Both the position numbers and the translations under genes were made by a program. The notes below the pieces were generated by a model. It saw nothing but the letters and a program-made list of their open reading frames with translations. It did not search any database and had not been told where the DNA came from. Shown in pieces: positions 23,856 to 25,286 of a DNA stretch of 25,286 bases. Source of the DNA: an uncultured Eggerthellaceae bacterium (GTDB taxonomy: Bacteria; Actinomycetota; Coriobacteriia; Coriobacteriales; Eggerthellaceae); NCBI GenBank assembly GCA_910585565.1, contig CAJUFC010000118.1, forward strand, positions 1 to 25,286, in the 5' to 3' direction. Every line of letters begins with the position of its first letter. Position 1 is the first letter of the stretch.

Positions 23856-25103
23856 ATGAGGATGACGAGAATGCCGGGCGCGGCGCGGTCGCCGATGCGC
23901 AAGCGCCGCTCCCCTGCGCCCGCAGACGGCAGGCGGGCGTCGTGGATGCCCGCGCTGCTGGCGGCTCTCGCGTTGGCGCTTGTCTTTGCGTGCCTGCCGA
24001 CTGTGCTCGCGCACGCTGCGGACGGCGGCTCGGTAGAGCTGGGCGTTGAGGTGGGCACCATCGTGGAGGAGCCTGCCGCAGGAGACGAGGGCTCGGTGGA
24101 GCTGGGCGCGGTAGTGGGCCTTGGCACCGAGGCCGACGGCTCGGTGGAGGGAGATACCGGCGGCACGGTGGAGCTGGGTGCTTGGGTGGGCTATCGCTCA
24201 CCCGACGAGGTTGTCGAGGGCGTGGCCACGGTCACGTTCGACGCGGGCAAGGGCGCCTTTGGCGACGGTGGCTCGACCCTGGTGGCGACGCCTGCGATGG
24301 GCGATGCCGTTGCGATGCCTGACCCCGCGCCCAAGCGCGCCGGATGGAAGTTCGGCGGCTGGCACGTGGCCGGCGCTCCCGACGAGAGCTGGGACTCGGA
24401 GGGAGAGTCGGCCGTGCCGCTGGGCGCAGCGTGGGACTTCGCCCAGCCGGTGACGGGTGATGCGACGCTGCACGCCCGCTGGGAGATGCGCCTCGATGTC
24501 ACGGTGCCGGTGAGCGTGGCCTTTGCCATCGACCCAGGCACCGGCGAGGCTCACGGTCCTGACGCGGACGCCTATGCCCTCAAGTCGCGCACGGTGCGTC
24601 CAGTTGAGGTGGCCGAGCTGGCCTTGGAGAGCCAGCAGGAGGAACTGGAGGGCTTCTTCCGCTTGGAGGGCGCTGATGGCGCGACCGTTGCGGCAAGCGC
24701 CGATGGCGGGGCTGCTGCGGAAGGCGCTCGCGCTGGCGAGCCTGACGTCGGGGGCGGCGCTCCGTCTCCCGGCGAGGACCCCTGGCGTGAGGCCTTGGCT
24801 GGCACGCGTCTGTCGCTTGCGCCCGAAGGCGCCAGCTCGATCGAGCTGCCCTTCGCGGACGACGACGCGAGCGCGCCTGTGTGGCTCGTGTCACACCGGC
24901 TGACGGATGGCGAGCGCGCTGCCTTCCGGATGGTTGCGTTCTCCTACGGGGCGCAGCCTGACGAGGACCCCTGGCAGGGCGGTGACCCCAGTGTTCGACT
25001 GCCGCTTGCGCTGGGCCTGAAGGTGTCGGAGAAGCTGGGCGTCCGTCCCGACGTCGAGGGCACGTTCCCCCTCGCGCGTCTCAAGGTGACGGTGGCCGCC
25101 TAG
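23856..25103 (+). CDS. Secreted surface protein, paralogue of the gene at 141-2564
   Basis: This is an exported protein of about 415 residues. The start is uncertain: GTG 23847, ATG 23856 and ATG 23862 are all in frame; 23856 leaves room for the GGGG/GGTGG purine stretch upstream. A long basic n-region is followed by a hydrophobic core and an AHA cleavage site near residue 54. Three G[S/T]VELG units (about bases 24028-24190) are a reduced analogue of the GIRLEV repeats in the first gene. One InlB/Flg_new-like unit follows (VTFDAGKGAF ... GWKFGGW ... LHARW). The C-terminal domain of about 205 residues starts RLDVTVPVSV and aligns along its whole length with the first gene's (YALKSRTVRPVEV, ELEGFF, MVAFSY, DPWQGGDPS, LKVTVAA), apart from an Ala/Gly-rich insertion. 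It begins 13 bases after the tail-fibre-like gene, so the two are probably one operon. Confidence 0.88.
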   Translation: MRMTRMPGAARSPMRKRRSPAPADGRRASWMPALLAALALALVFACLPTVLAHAADGGSVELGVEVGTIVEEPAAGDEGSVELGAVVGLGTEADGSVEGDTGGTVELGAWVGYRSPDEVVEGVATVTFDAGKGAFGDGGSTLVATPAMGDAVAMPDPAPKRAGWKFGGWHVAGAPDESWDSEGESAVPLGAAWDFAQPVTGDATLHARWEMRLDVTVPVSVAFAIDPGTGEAHGPDADAYALKSRTVRPVEVAELALESQQEELEGFFRLEGADGATVAASADGGAAAEGARAGEPDVGGGAPSPGEDPWREALAGTRLSLAPEGASSIELPFADDDASAPVWLVSHRLTDGERAAFRMVAFSYGAQPDEDPWQGGDPSVRLPLALGLKVSEKLGVRPDVEGTFPLARLKVTVAA

Positions 25104-25116
25104 CGGTGGTTGGTGC

Positions 25117-25149
25117 GGCGGGGCTCCTCAGGCGTTGGGGCGCCCCGCC
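25117..25149 (+). terminator. Hairpin after the last surface gene, probable terminator
   Basis: GGCGGGGC (25117-25124) pairs perfectly with GCCCCGCC (25142-25149). There is no T tract behind it, so rho-independent termination is uncertain. It sits 13 bases after the stop codon, like the terminator of the paralogous first gene. Confidence 0.5.
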
Positions 25150-25163
25150 GGCCGCGCTGATGA

Positions 25164-25234
25164 GCCGTGGCGTTTGGCGCGTCGGTAGGGTGCGCTGTGT
25201 GGAACAGGGAGAGCGGCGCGCCAAACGCTACGGC
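25164..25234. repeat. 18-bp inverted repeat with 35-base loop
   Basis: Bases 25164-25181 pair with 25217-25234, with one G-T mismatch. No T tract follows. It could be a structured RNA or leader for a gene beyond the window, or a palindromic repeat element. Confidence 0.8.
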
Positions 25235-25255
25235 CCCTTGGTGAGGCCAAAGACA

Positions 25256-25286
25256 TAGGGCATTTTGGTTGTCCGAATTGACGCTC
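25256..25286 (+). repeat. 31-base motif shared with 2647-2677
   Basis: TAGGGC.TTTTGG...CCGAA...ACGCTC is present at both places, 24 of 31 bases identical by eye. Both copies lie roughly 85-155 bases downstream of the two paralogous surface genes. The window ends on this copy, so its full extent is unknown. Confidence 0.6.

Overview
The window is GC-rich chromosomal DNA from a high-GC Gram-positive. The gene set suggests the class Coriobacteriia (Actinomycetota): a PASTA-domain Ser/Thr kinase, a DUF2510 membrane protein, fibro-slime/SpaA surface proteins, and AT-rich promoters feeding GC-rich genes. The genus cannot be fixed from sequence alone. All supported genes lie on the + strand. I see no tRNA, rRNA, CRISPR array, insertion sequence or integrase.

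Layout. (1) 141-2564 is a secreted protein with seven short GIRLEV-type repeats, five InlB/Flg_new-type repeats and a C-terminal beta-rich domain. A GC-rich intergenic block full of hairpins follows it (2565-2960). (2) 3047-8203 is a four-gene run: PASTA kinase, OmpR-type response regulator, histidine kinase and GTP cyclohydrolase I. It looks like one operon behind a promoter at 2965-2993. The histidine kinase carries a roughly 115-residue acidic insertion inside its ATP-binding domain. (3) 8204-8656 has no gene but holds a perfect 16-bp inverted repeat and a strong hairpin terminator. (4) 8657-11810 holds envelope genes: a DUF2510 membrane protein, a YtxH-like helical protein, and a PRC-barrel-like protein overlapping a TVP38/DedA-type membrane protein. 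(5) 11942-12889 is a class I (DhnA-type) fructose-bisphosphate aldolase with its own terminator. (6) 13439-25103 is a surface-protein island: a 1538-residue fibro-slime/SpaA adhesin with a proline-rich stalk, a small-RNA locus, a 1703-residue secreted protein built largely from phage tail-fibre-type HxH repeats, and a second copy of the architecture seen at 141-2564.

How they may work together. Regions 1 and 6 look like an accessory cell-surface repertoire. The first and last genes are clear paralogues, and a related 31-base motif lies downstream of both. The kinase/two-component block is the only obvious sensory module; whether it controls the surface genes cannot be told from the sequence. 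The points most worth following up are the exported tail-fibre-like protein with a lower-GC core, the promoter-to-terminator structured RNA at 18166-18328, and the acidic insertion that splits the kinase ATP-binding domain.
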